The notes beneath the pieces were generated by a model. It was not told where the DNA came from. It saw nothing but the letters and a program-made list of their open reading frames with translations, and searched no databases. Below are positions 16,326 to 25,606 of a stretch of DNA of 64,000 nt, piece after piece. Numbering within the stretch: the stretch's first letter is position 1; the number at the start of each line of letters is the position of its first letter. A program made the translations under genes and the position numbers. This DNA comes from CAZGCA01 sp964524145. Lineage in GTDB: Bacteria > Hydrogenedentota > CAZGCA01. The stretch covers positions 62,001-126,000 of the forward strand of contig CAZGCA010000001.1 of assembly GCA_964524145.1 (NCBI GenBank). Reading direction: 5' to 3'.

Positions 16326-18461
16326 ATGCACACGATACTTGGTGTGGTTTTGCTTGGGTTAACGTTTCTTGGTACGACGGGTACGGCCGCAGCCGCGCCT
16401 GAAGGGCCGGCTGCGTCGAGCACGAGCAGGACTGCGTTGCCCGAATGGCCGGAACCCGCTGTGGTGCTGCACGTCGCCCCTAATGGTTCTGACGCCGCAT
16501 CGGGCACCATGGATGAGCCGTTTGCCACACTGGAAAAGGCGCGCGACACGTTGCGTCAACGGAGGCAGGAAGGAAAGCTTGGTGAGGGAGGGGCAACGGT
16601 TGTCGTGCGAGGTGGTCACTACCGCGTTGTGCAACCGTTCACCTTGAGCGCGCAGGACTCGGGGGAGGCTTCCGCGCCGATCCGTTATCGCGTTGCGGAA
16701 AGAGAGTCGGCCAGCTTCAGCGGAGGTATTCGTCTCGAAGGATTCGAGCCCATCGGCGACGAGGCTGTCCTGGCACGATTGCCTGAAAGCGCGCGCGGCA
16801 AGGTCGTGTACGTTTCGCTCGCGCGCCATGGCCTGAGCGAGTTGAAGCCACTTCGGCTTGGTGGTTTCAACAGCGGACTGGGATTCAAGACCCACGACGT
16901 CATGGAGTTGTTCTTCGACGGCAAGGCGATGCCGATGTCGCGCTGGCCGAATGAAGGTTTTGTGCGGGTTGCCGACGTCTCCGTAAAGGATGGGCACACC
17001 ATTCACGGGCGCGAGGGCAGCAAGACCGGCCGGCTCACCTACGAAGGCGACCGGCCTACGCGGTGGAAGGACGAGCAGGCCGTGATGCTCTATGGCTACT
17101 GGTTCTTCGATTGGGCCGACTCCTACGAGCGGATTGCATCGATCGATTTGGAGAAGCGCGAATTCGTGCTTGAGGAACCCTATTGCGGATACGGCTACCG
17201 CGCGGGCGCGCCGTATTATGCCGTCAATCTGCTTTCTGAAATCGACATGCCTGGCGAATGGTACCTGGATCGTGAGCGCGGCGTGCTGTATTTCTATCCG
17301 CCCTCCGATCTGTCCGCGGCTGTCGTGGAACTTTCGGTGGCCGACCACCCGTTTGTCGAACTTGATGACGTCTCGCACACGAGCTTCGAGGGCATTGTGT
17401 GGGAGCTGGGTGGCGTGGATGGGGTGGTTGTTCGCGGTGGCGACCACTGCATGCTCACGGGCTGCACCGTGCGCCGTTGCGGTGGTAACGGCATCATTGT
17501 CGCAGGCGGCTCGTCCCACGCGGTGCTAAGCTGCAACGTGTATTCGATGGGACGGGGCGGCGTTATCGTCTCGGGCGGCGATCGCAAGACACTCACGCCG
17601 GGCCATCACGTCGTCGAAAATTGCGACATCCACGAGTTATCACGCATCGACCACACGTACACGCCGGCGATTCTTGTTTCCGGCGTGAAGAATCGGATCG
17701 CGCACAATCATCTTCACGACATTCCGAGCAGCGCGATACGTCTGGGCGGCAATGACCACGTCGTCGAGTTCAACGAAATCGATCACGTGGTGCAAGAATC
17801 GGACGACCAGGGCGGCGCCGACATGTGGGGCAACGCGACGTTTCGCGGCAACGTATATCGCTACAATTATTGGCACCACATCGGGAACCAGACGAATCCA
17901 AGGGAGGCGCCCGCATGCGGGCAGGCGGGTATCCGGCTTGACGACGCGATTTCCGGCACGCTCGTGTATGGGAATTTGTTCTACCGTGCTTCGGCGGGAA
18001 AGACGGGCTTTGGCGGTGTGCAGATCCACGGCGGGAAAGATAATGTGATCGAGAATAACGTCTTTGTCGATTGCATGGCCGCGGTCAGCTTTTCTCCGTG
18101 GGGAGAGGCGCGTTGGCGGGAATTTGTTGCGGATGCGATGACGGCGAACGACATTGACCCGGACCTGTACGTCCAACGCTATCCGGAATTGGCGCGGCTG
18201 TCTGAAGACCATGACGTCAACCGTGTTACCCGCAACCTCATCATCAACTGCGGCGAGTTTCTCCGGCGTGACCGGGGACGCACCGTTGCATCCGACAACG
18301 TGACCATTACGGAGACCGATGGGGCCAACGTCATCATGGGGCAAGGTATTGACGTCCGGGCGTTGGAGACGTTGACGGCGGGAAGCGGCCTTGCGCGTGT
18401 TCCGTTCGATCGCATCGGCCTCTACGATAGCCCGCACCGAGCCTCGCGGTCGGAGCGGTAG
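16326..18461 (+). CDS. Secreted right-handed beta-helix glycosidase, GH141-like
   Basis: The start is set at ATG 16326, preceded by GGGGAG and followed by a clean signal peptide (MHTILGVVLLGLTFLGTTG...AAAA). An in-frame start at 16209 would include the 64-bp repeat. The 711-residue protein opens with VVLHVAPNGSDAASGTMDEPFATLEKARDTL, typical of the beta-helix glycosidases grouped with GH141. It continues with rungs such as NGIIVAGGSSHAVLSCNVYS, NRIAHNHLHDIPSSAIRLGG, YRYNYWHHIG and DNVIENNVFVDCMAAVSF. GH141 enzymes include alpha-L-fucosidases and xylanases on pectin. Direct repeats bracket the gene, the second beginning at its stop codon. Confidence 0.75.
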   Translation: MHTILGVVLLGLTFLGTTGTAAAAPEGPAASSTSRTALPEWPEPAVVLHVAPNGSDAASGTMDEPFATLEKARDTLRQRRQEGKLGEGGATVVVRGGHYRVVQPFTLSAQDSGEASAPIRYRVAERESASFSGGIRLEGFEPIGDEAVLARLPESARGKVVYVSLARHGLSELKPLRLGGFNSGLGFKTHDVMELFFDGKAMPMSRWPNEGFVRVADVSVKDGHTIHGREGSKTGRLTYEGDRPTRWKDEQAVMLYGYWFFDWADSYERIASIDLEKREFVLEEPYCGYGYRAGAPYYAVNLLSEIDMPGEWYLDRERGVLYFYPPSDLSAAVVELSVADHPFVELDDVSHTSFEGIVWELGGVDGVVVRGGDHCMLTGCTVRRCGGNGIIVAGGSSHAVLSCNVYSMGRGGVIVSGGDRKTLTPGHHVVENCDIHELSRIDHTYTPAILVSGVKNRIAHNHLHDIPSSAIRLGGNDHVVEFNEIDHVVQESDDQGGADMWGNATFRGNVYRYNYWHHIGNQTNPREAPACGQAGIRLDDAISGTLVYGNLFYRASAGKTGFGGVQIHGGKDNVIENNVFVDCMAAVSFSPWGEARWREFVADAMTANDIDPDLYVQRYPELARLSEDHDVNRVTRNLIINCGEFLRRDRGRTVASDNVTITETDGANVIMGQGIDVRALETLTAGSGLARVPFDRIGLYDSPHRASRSER

Positions 18462-18521
18462 CCAGGAGAATCAGCAATGATGCGGAATGGTTTCACTTTG
18501 TGGGAAATGTCGGATTAGGGG
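18458..18521 (+). repeat. 64-bp direct repeat, copy 2
   Basis: Begins one base before the TAG stop (18459-18461) of the beta-helix gene and matches 16239-16302 at 60 of 64 positions. The unit from copy 1 to copy 2 is 2219 bases and holds one gene. Confidence 0.9.
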
Positions 18522-18713
18522 TGTTTCCACGGGCAGTTCGGGTACCCTTGAGCAAATGCAGTTCAATGGAAGGCGCAGGGCGCGGCCGGGTGGTTGCGTT
18601 TATGGTGCGCGACCACGGTGGTTAAGATTGCGGCCGTGGCCGACTGCTTCGGGAAACCGGCTGGACACGCCGCTGTACCGGGCGAACTGAAACAGGAAAG
18701 GGAGGAGAAAAGG

Positions 18714-19142
18714 ATGAAGAGAGCGAAACTGGGTCCTGCATTGGTTACGTCATGCCTTGTGTTGATGCTCGTGGCGGCATGTGCGACCTCGACACCCAAG
18801 CGTACAGATGAGGAGCTCATTGACGCGTTAACGCAAGGATACCTGGCGGCACTCGAAGCACAGGACATCGACAAGATGATGACGTACTTCTCCGAGGACT
18901 TCTCGAACGACCAGTTTGGCGACAAGGCGGGTGTACGGGATTTCATGGAGGGCTCGAAGGAGTCCGGCTATCTTGATGACCTCGAAGTGGACCTATCTGA
19001 GAATCAGACCACGATCACAGGCGATACATCCACCGGTGGGCCAGCCATTCTCAACGGCTGGTTCGGTTCGATCCCTGTCACGATCGAGGGCGTCAAAGAA
19101 GATGATGGCTGGAAGATTGTCAACATGCACATAGCAATGTAA
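18714..19142 (+). CDS. Small NTF2-like (SnoaL/DUF4440-type) lipoprotein
   Basis: The ATG at 18714 follows GGGAGGAG; longer in-frame starts add unrelated sequence. The 142-residue protein has a signal peptide with lipobox VAAC (Cys23). It has a cone-shaped NTF2-like domain: LIDALTQGYLAALEAQDIDKMMTYFSEDF followed by a beta-rich second half ending DDGWKIVNMH. Such domains bind small ligands or act as dimerisation modules; none of the catalytic residues of known enzymes stand out. A clear paralog with the same layout lies at 63529-63936. It sits between a glycosidase gene and a pseudopilin gene, with no promoter that I could read. Confidence 0.75.
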   Translation: MKRAKLGPALVTSCLVLMLVAACATSTPKRTDEELIDALTQGYLAALEAQDIDKMMTYFSEDFSNDQFGDKAGVRDFMEGSKESGYLDDLEVDLSENQTTITGDTSTGGPAILNGWFGSIPVTIEGVKEDDGWKIVNMHIAM

Positions 19143-19342
19143 TTGTCCCGTCCGGCAGGGGCTCCAACCGGGTGCCGAAGCTCATCGTTCCGTCTTCGTC
19201 CTGGGGCTCGGCCGGTAGCCGTTGAGCATCGTGCGTGGCGCACCTACACGGGAGGAAAAGGGGGTGATGATACGGAATCCTAAGACAACCCGTTGTTAGT
19301 TCTGTCTGCAGACTGGTTTTAAAGAAGCAGGGAGGATGTCCC

Positions 19343-20152
<810 letters not shown>

Positions 20153-20314
20153 TCCAGATAGTTTTGTCGGCCAGAGGCCCATTCACAGAGAGGACCTGGC
20201 TGTTGCGGTAATGGAGGCGTGCAGCCCCGTGGTTGCGCGCCTCCTTGTGTACTTGGGTCTGTGCAACAGGGCCGAAGCTCGCTCTTGTGTCGTCGGCGCA
20301 AACGCCACATCCGA

Positions 20315-20343
20315 TTGATTCCTGTTCAGCCTTCGACTATCAT
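20315..20343 (+). promoter_or_regulatory. Promoter for the PhoPQ-type hydrolase / GH16 genes
   Basis: TTGATT (20315-20320), 17-base spacer, TATCAT (20338-20343). The hydrolase gene starts at 20405. Confidence 0.55.
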
Positions 20344-20404
20344 ACGAGACTGCGGTTATCGACGCAGCATTGTGTGGCGCGGAATCCATAGGGAGAGAGT
20401 GGCT

Positions 20405-21778
20405 ATGAACGCACGAGTCATCTCGCTGTTCGGCACATTGGTGACGGTGTTGTTGGCGGTCGCCAGCGCAACCGCGGCGGATCCTTTTGAAGTGGTGTTT
20501 CCCGAGGTCACCATGGAAGACCCGGCAACCTTGTGCCTGGAGCGCGTCGGGGATCGGGTAATCGAGAGCGCCGTCGTGCCGGGCAAGAGATTGCGGGAGA
20601 TTACGGTAAGTTTCACCAGCTTCTCCTGGGCCGGGGAAGACTGGAACCACAACGCGCTGGTGTTCCTGCCGGTGGACGGGATTCCCGAACATGCCCGGGG
20701 CAAAGGCTCGGTGGTGGCTGGTGTGCGACCGTATGCGGAAGCGTCGGCCGCCGTGCTGGGCATCCCGTCCCTGCTCATCACCTCGGGAAATCCCGGCCCG
20801 CACTACGGCGAGCCGAAGGAAGGCGAGTTGATGGGACACTCGCTCGAAAGACAGGGGGAGACGGGCGATCCTCGCTGGAACGGTTATGCCTGGTTGGGCA
20901 AGGTTCTGGTGCGTGGGGTCACTGTGTTGGCCAGCCTGCCGGAAACGCAGGTGCGCGAAGCGGTGGTGACCGGTTGCTCGAAACGCGGGATGGCTTCCTG
21001 GATCGCAGTGGCGGCCGACCGGCGGGTCATCGGGGCTTTCCCTACATGTTGGAACACAGGCAACTATGATAAAACGGGCAAACTGCTCCTCGACCGTTTC
21101 GGCGGCGACTACCAGCCTGGACGTGACAAAGACAGCAAAACCCCGCACCGCGCCACGAAAGCCCCGGCGTTCGTGACAGTCCGCGAGCAGTACGAGCGCA
21201 CGCAACGGCCGGAGTTCCGCGCTTTGGCTCCGTTGCTGGACCCTGTTGTTTTCCGGGACCGCATAGCCGACAAGGCGATCCTCTATGCTACAGGCACGAG
21301 CGATCCGCTGTACCACGTGTTAGCCTGCAACCTCGTCTTGCCGGAACTCTCCGGCGAGAAGGGTGTGCTGCTGGTCCCCAACGCCGACCATACGCCCAAC
21401 ACCGAGCAGCACCGGACAGCGTGGACGATGTGGCTGGCACACTGTTGCCTCGGACGCGACGTGCCGCGAATCGGTGTGGAAACGGTGCAGGGCGACAATG
21501 AGGTCACCGTCACCGCGCGTGTTGACACATCGACCCGTGTTGAAGACGTGGCGGTTTGGTGGGCCGCACATCCCGCGGGCACATACTTGGAATCGAAGTG
21601 GCGGTCCGTTTCGATGTCTGGGGCCGAAGGTCTGTACCGGGCAACCCTCCCCCGGCCCGTTGATGCCTACGTGGCGTTCTTTGTGGCCGTTCGGGACGAC
21701 GACCCCGGAACGTGCCCGGGATACACTACCTCGCCCCCGTTCGAGATCATGCCGGACACAGGCCAATCGCATGGATAG
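20405..21778 (+). CDS. Secreted alpha/beta hydrolase, PhoPQ-activated pathogenicity-related (PqaA) type
   Basis: The start at 20405 follows an AGGGAGAG site and gives a signal peptide ending ASATAADP. The 457-residue protein shows VFLPVDGIPEHARGKGSVVAG, LLITSGNPGPHYGEP and EAVVTGCSKRGMASWIAVAADRRV, where GCSKRG holds the nucleophile serine elbow. AILYATGTSDPLYH and a VPNADHTPNTEQHRTAW segment with the expected late acid/His residues follow, matching PqaA-like hydrolases. Its C-terminal third is a beta-sandwich. It is exported and probably an esterase or peptidase acting on a polysaccharide or its ester groups. The lipoprotein GH16 gene follows 61 bases later on the same strand. Confidence 0.78.
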   Translation: MNARVISLFGTLVTVLLAVASATAADPFEVVFPEVTMEDPATLCLERVGDRVIESAVVPGKRLREITVSFTSFSWAGEDWNHNALVFLPVDGIPEHARGKGSVVAGVRPYAEASAAVLGIPSLLITSGNPGPHYGEPKEGELMGHSLERQGETGDPRWNGYAWLGKVLVRGVTVLASLPETQVREAVVTGCSKRGMASWIAVAADRRVIGAFPTCWNTGNYDKTGKLLLDRFGGDYQPGRDKDSKTPHRATKAPAFVTVREQYERTQRPEFRALAPLLDPVVFRDRIADKAILYATGTSDPLYHVLACNLVLPELSGEKGVLLVPNADHTPNTEQHRTAWTMWLAHCCLGRDVPRIGVETVQGDNEVTVTARVDTSTRVEDVAVWWAAHPAGTYLESKWRSVSMSGAEGLYRATLPRPVDAYVAFFVAVRDDDPGTCPGYTTSPPFEIMPDTGQSHG

Positions 21779-21839
21779 AAGCACATCCGTCGGTAAGCAC
21801 AGAGTGCCCTCAAGAAGGCTGGTGGGGAAAGGAGAACAA

Positions 21840-22745
21840 ATGGACACGGTATTGACAACAAGATATGGCACCCAAACGGACCAAACTCGTAGGCTGGATC
21901 GCTTTGTTACGGTTTCGCTGGTTCTTCTTGGTTGCATATTGTACGGATGCGCAACTGTGGAGCAAGGCACCCCTGGTACCGAGAAACCAAAGAGCGAGAG
22001 ACCGCAACTGATACGCACAACGTGGCCTCTCACGTTGGAGGACGAATTCGACGGTGAGAGCATAAACACCGACACATGGGAGATCTGCGAAAGCAGGCGG
22101 CGGCCCGGCCCTCACGGGCACGGATACTGGTCCAAGGAAGACGCCTACCTCGACGGCAAGGGAAACCTGGTCCTCCGAGCAAGAAAGATGGACGACGGCA
22201 TCAACTACTCGAGCGGAGCCTTGCGGTCGAAAGGCAAGTTCGAGCAGAGGTACGGGTATTTCGAGATCCGCTGTAAACTGCCGAAAGAGATCGGGTGGTG
22301 GACGGCCTTCTGGCTGATGTCGCCCAGCGAGACCCGAATGGGCGACGAAGGCAGGGACGGGACGGAAATCGACATATTCGAGGATTTCTGGCGCGACAGG
22401 AACTGGATCCATCACGGGCTCCACTGGGACGGCTACGCTCCGGACCACGGGATGGCTCGCAAGACAGTGCGCGGACTTGAGGGTATTCACGAGGGGTTCC
22501 ACACGTTTGCCCTGGAATGGAACGAACATGAGTACGTCTTCTATGTGGACGACCGGGAGACGTGGCGAACCTCGGCGGGAGGTGTCTCTCAGGTTCCCGC
22601 TTATGTCAAAGTAACAGCCGAGATCTCGACCAGAGACTGGGCCGTGAAGTTCTGGGGGATCGGGGATCCAAAGAAAGCGAACTGGCCGGACTACTTCATT
22701 GTCGACTACGTGAAAGTCTATAAGGAGACCAGTGACCGGAACTGA
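21840..22745 (+). CDS. GH16 family endo-beta-glucanase/agarase-like lipoprotein
   Basis: AAAGGAG precedes the ATG at 21840. The 301-residue protein has a lipobox LYGC (Cys37) and then the GH16 beta-jelly-roll. LEDEFDGESINTDTWE is at 67-81, SGALRSKGKFEQRYGYFEIR at 125-144, and the catalytic motif GTEIDIFED sits near 175-182 with Glu176, Asp178 and Glu181 forming ExDxxE. WRDRNWIHHGLHWDG and a final DYFIVDYVKVYKE follow. The family acts on internal beta-1,3/1,4-glucan, agar, carrageenan or porphyran bonds with retention. The extra residue in ExDxxE places it with the agarase/laminarinase side. It is likely an outer-membrane lipoprotein. Confidence 0.92.
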   Translation: MDTVLTTRYGTQTDQTRRLDRFVTVSLVLLGCILYGCATVEQGTPGTEKPKSERPQLIRTTWPLTLEDEFDGESINTDTWEICESRRRPGPHGHGYWSKEDAYLDGKGNLVLRARKMDDGINYSSGALRSKGKFEQRYGYFEIRCKLPKEIGWWTAFWLMSPSETRMGDEGRDGTEIDIFEDFWRDRNWIHHGLHWDGYAPDHGMARKTVRGLEGIHEGFHTFALEWNEHEYVFYVDDRETWRTSAGGVSQVPAYVKVTAEISTRDWAVKFWGIGDPKKANWPDYFIVDYVKVYKETSDRN

Positions 22746-22864
22746 AAGTCCGCAGCATTATCTTCGCGCTGCACGCGGACTCGACGGACGATGCCGATGA
22801 GGTGAAAACAAGTTATGATGGCTGTAGTGTACAAGGATCCCCGCCAACGAAAGGAGTGGCGCAA

Positions 22865-24478
22865 ATGGAAGACAGACATGCCATGACCGGAACTCGTTTT
22901 GTTTGCGTCGGTTTCCTGGTTGCCGCAATGATAGGCGGCGTGTTTCACCTGGGCGGCGCGGCGGCAGCTGACATGCAATCCCCAATGGGCGTATTCGATG
23001 TCCGCAACTACGGAGCTGTGGGTGATGGCGTGACGTTGGACACCAAAGCCATTCAAACCGCGGTTGATCACTGTGCGCATGCCCGTGGTGGCAGGGTTTG
23101 CCTGCACGGCGGCACCTTCTTGTCCGGGACGATCTATCTCAAGAGCAACGTGACGCTGTACATCGAAGCAGGGGCTGTGCTTCTGGGCAGCACAAACCTT
23201 CAGGACTATCCCGCAACGGTACCGGCGTACCGCTCCTATACCGACAACTACGTGGAACAGAGCCTTATCTATGCGGAGAAGGCAGAGAACGTCTCCATCA
23301 TGGGTCGTGGGGTGATCGACGGTCAGGGCGCGTCGTTCAAAGGGCTGCCGTGGAAACAGCGGCCGTATATCATACGTTTTGTCGAGTGCAACAATGTGAT
23401 GACGAAAGACGTCACCATTCGGAATTCTCCGATGTGGGTGCAGCATTATTTGGCGTGCGAGGACGTAACAATTGACGGGATATCCGTTCACAGCAAAGTC
23501 AACGCGAACAACGACGGCATCAACATTGACAGCTGCGACAAGGTGCGTATCTCGAACTGTGAGATCAACAGTGGCGACGACGCCATTGTGCTGAAGAGCA
23601 CATCCGACCGTGTTTGCAGCAACGTAACCGTTACGAACTGCGTGCTGAGCACCTACTGCAACGCGCTGAAGCTGGGCACGGAGTCTAACGGTGGATTCGA
23701 GAATATTGCCATTAGCAACTGTACGATTTACGACACAAACCTGGCCGGGATCGCTCTTGAGCTGGTCGACGGCGGCACGTTTGATCGTGTCGCCGTCTCG
23801 AATGTCTCGATGAAAAACGTCGGATGCGCCGTGTTTATACGTCTCGGCAATCGAGCCCGGCCGTTCAAGAAAGACATGCAAAAGCCCGGCATGGGCTCGA
23901 TGCGAAACATTATCATCAGCAACGTCCAGGCGACGGGTGTAAACAGCACCGGCTGTTCGATCACGGGTCTGCCCGGCTTCCCGGTTGAGAACGTAACGAT
24001 TGAGAACGTCAGGATAAGGTCCAAGGGCGGCGGTGCCCAAAAGCTCGCAACCAGACGGGTCCCCGAACAACCGGACAAGTATCCGGAGTACAAGATGTTT
24101 GGAGCCCTTCCTGCATACGGGTTTTACGTTCGCCATGCAAAGAATGTGACGTTTCACCAGATGGAACTGGAATTCGAAAAGGATGACCACAGGCCCGCAT
24201 TGGTCTTTGACGACGTCAGCGACGTGGACATTCTCGGGCTCGACGCGGAGACCACACCGTCAGCGCATGCAATGATCTGGTTTAAGCAAGTTGACGGCGC
24301 TCTTCTCCACGGCTGCCGCCCGCGCACAAAGGCTACGACGTTCCTGCGCGTGGACGGCGAGCAATCCAGGAACATCAGCCTGATGGACAACGATCTTAGC
24401 AACGTGACGCAGGTCGTGGAAAGGGGCAAGGGCGTCAGGAGGAGTGTAGTATACTTGGGCAACAATCGAGTCAAATGA
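22865..24478 (+). CDS. GH28 polygalacturonase-type glycosidase, exported
   Basis: AAAGGAG sits 8 bases before ATG 22865. The 537-residue protein has a signal peptide (VGFLVAAMIGGVFHLGG...AAAAD). It then opens with FDVRNYGAVGDGVTLDTKAIQTAVDHC and RVCLHGGTFLSGTIYLKSNV, the usual bacterial GH28 beginning. Catalytic region motifs are seen as NNDGINIDSCDKV (NxD) and INSGDDAIVLKS (DD pair). The usual GHG loop is replaced by TYCNALKLGTES, as in a set of bacterial GH28 relatives. It hydrolyses galacturonan, rhamnogalacturonan or related sugars outside the cell; exact substrate unknown. An EEP hydrolase gene follows 31 bases later. Confidence 0.88.
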   Translation: MEDRHAMTGTRFVCVGFLVAAMIGGVFHLGGAAAADMQSPMGVFDVRNYGAVGDGVTLDTKAIQTAVDHCAHARGGRVCLHGGTFLSGTIYLKSNVTLYIEAGAVLLGSTNLQDYPATVPAYRSYTDNYVEQSLIYAEKAENVSIMGRGVIDGQGASFKGLPWKQRPYIIRFVECNNVMTKDVTIRNSPMWVQHYLACEDVTIDGISVHSKVNANNDGINIDSCDKVRISNCEINSGDDAIVLKSTSDRVCSNVTVTNCVLSTYCNALKLGTESNGGFENIAISNCTIYDTNLAGIALELVDGGTFDRVAVSNVSMKNVGCAVFIRLGNRARPFKKDMQKPGMGSMRNIIISNVQATGVNSTGCSITGLPGFPVENVTIENVRIRSKGGGAQKLATRRVPEQPDKYPEYKMFGALPAYGFYVRHAKNVTFHQMELEFEKDDHRPALVFDDVSDVDILGLDAETTPSAHAMIWFKQVDGALLHGCRPRTKATTFLRVDGEQSRNISLMDNDLSNVTQVVERGKGVRRSVVYLGNNRVK

Positions 24479-24509
24479 TTCCAGGGGTCCGAGGAAAGGA
24501 TATGCGGCG

Positions 24510-25403
24510 ATGATGAACCGGCGCGAATGGCTGACGGCAGGAGGAACGATAGCGGCGTTGGGGCTGGCCCGGCGTGGAGTTGCCATGGTCCAGGCGGGGA
24601 AGACCGAACCCAAACCTGGGTTGCGGACAATCACGTACAACGTGCTCGCATGCAATGGGTATCCGAAAACGCGCGCAAACGAAGCGCGGGTGGCACGTGC
24701 GCGCGACCAGATGGCGGCACGGTTTGCCCTTGAACTGTCTCTCTACGCACCGGATATCGTCAGCTTCCAGGAGGCGCCGACCGAGGAGACGGTTGCAGCC
24801 ATCGCTGATCGTATGGGCATGCGGTACGCCTTTTTTGAGCCCGGGATCAGCTCTTTCCCTGGCTACCCGATCGGGTTCCCGGGCGCGATTATCACGCGAT
24901 ACACCATTGTCGAGTCCGAGAACTGCCCGCTCGTTCAAGGTTCGCGACCGAAAGACCTGTTCACCCGGCACTGGGGCCGGGCGGTGCTCGAGACCGACAC
25001 CGAACAGTTGGCGTTCTTCAGCGGACACCTGCATCCTCAGAGAGCGCAGTTTCGCGAACGCGAGATCACAGAAATGCTCGCTGTGATGGAGAATGATATC
25101 CGGTCGGGCAGGTCGATGCTGTTCCAGGGCGACCTGAACCACAGGCCGGACCGACCCGAATACAAACGGTGGGTCGACGCGGGCCTTGTGGACACGTTCG
25201 TTGCCAAAGGCGTAGGGCAACCCTTCTCCTCGAACAGCGTGAAGCCGAAGAGCCGCATCGATTACATCTGGACCCACGGTCGAATCGCCTCACGGTTGCG
25301 CGAGTGCCGCATCCTCTTCGAAGGCGCGTTCCGAACCAACCCCGACGACCCGCAATCCTTCGCGCTCAGCGACCACGTACCCGTGATGGCCACGTTTGAC
25401 TGA
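24510..25403 (+). CDS. Tat-exported endonuclease/exonuclease/phosphatase (EEP) family hydrolase
   Basis: A twin-arginine signal begins MMNRREWLTAGGTIAALGLARR. The 297-residue protein then shows the EEP landmarks. LRTITYNVLACNG comes first, then DIVSFQEAPTEETV with the metal-binding Glu, HLHPQRAQFRE, and LFQGDLNHRPDRPE carrying the Asp-x-Asn pair. SRIDYIWT and a final ALSDHVPVMATF with the catalytic His complete the set. In this context it may be a secreted phosphodiesterase or sphingomyelinase-like phosphatase acting on polymers or lipids outside the cytoplasm. It is in the same orientation 31 bases after the GH28 gene and is probably cotranscribed. Confidence 0.85.
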   Translation: MMNRREWLTAGGTIAALGLARRGVAMVQAGKTEPKPGLRTITYNVLACNGYPKTRANEARVARARDQMAARFALELSLYAPDIVSFQEAPTEETVAAIADRMGMRYAFFEPGISSFPGYPIGFPGAIITRYTIVESENCPLVQGSRPKDLFTRHWGRAVLETDTEQLAFFSGHLHPQRAQFREREITEMLAVMENDIRSGRSMLFQGDLNHRPDRPEYKRWVDAGLVDTFVAKGVGQPFSSNSVKPKSRIDYIWTHGRIASRLRECRILFEGAFRTNPDDPQSFALSDHVPVMATFD

Positions 25404-25486
25404 GGATGAGGACAGTTCTCAGGAAAGCGATTTGGGGGACGTCTCTGCACACCGGGCTCTGTGGAAAGGGCTAGCCGAGAAAGAAA

Positions 25487-25515
25487 TTGATATTGTTCTA
25501 GGATTTTGTTACAAT
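25487..25515 (+). promoter_or_regulatory. Promoter for the TcmP / Gp37-Gp68 module
   Basis: TTGATA (25487-25492), 17-base spacer, TACAAT (25510-25515), embedded in locally AT-rich sequence unlike the flanking GC-rich DNA. It is a close match to the sigma70 consensus. Confidence 0.65.
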
Positions 25516-25606
25516 AATGCTGCTAAGGCATTGGTGACCAGGAGTTTGGAACGTAAGGCGAGCTTGGTTTGAAGCCGAGCCGCCTCGCCCAATCCCGTGC
25601 TGGAAG

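Noticed and set aside
16239..18521. Insertion sequence
   Set aside because: No transposase gene and no terminal inverted repeats between the 64-bp direct repeats; only a glycosidase gene is inside.
22718..24190. Long minus-strand open frame of about 490 codons
   Set aside because: Lies opposite the GH28 gene, which has signal peptide, motifs and ribosome site; the antisense product has no recognisable family.
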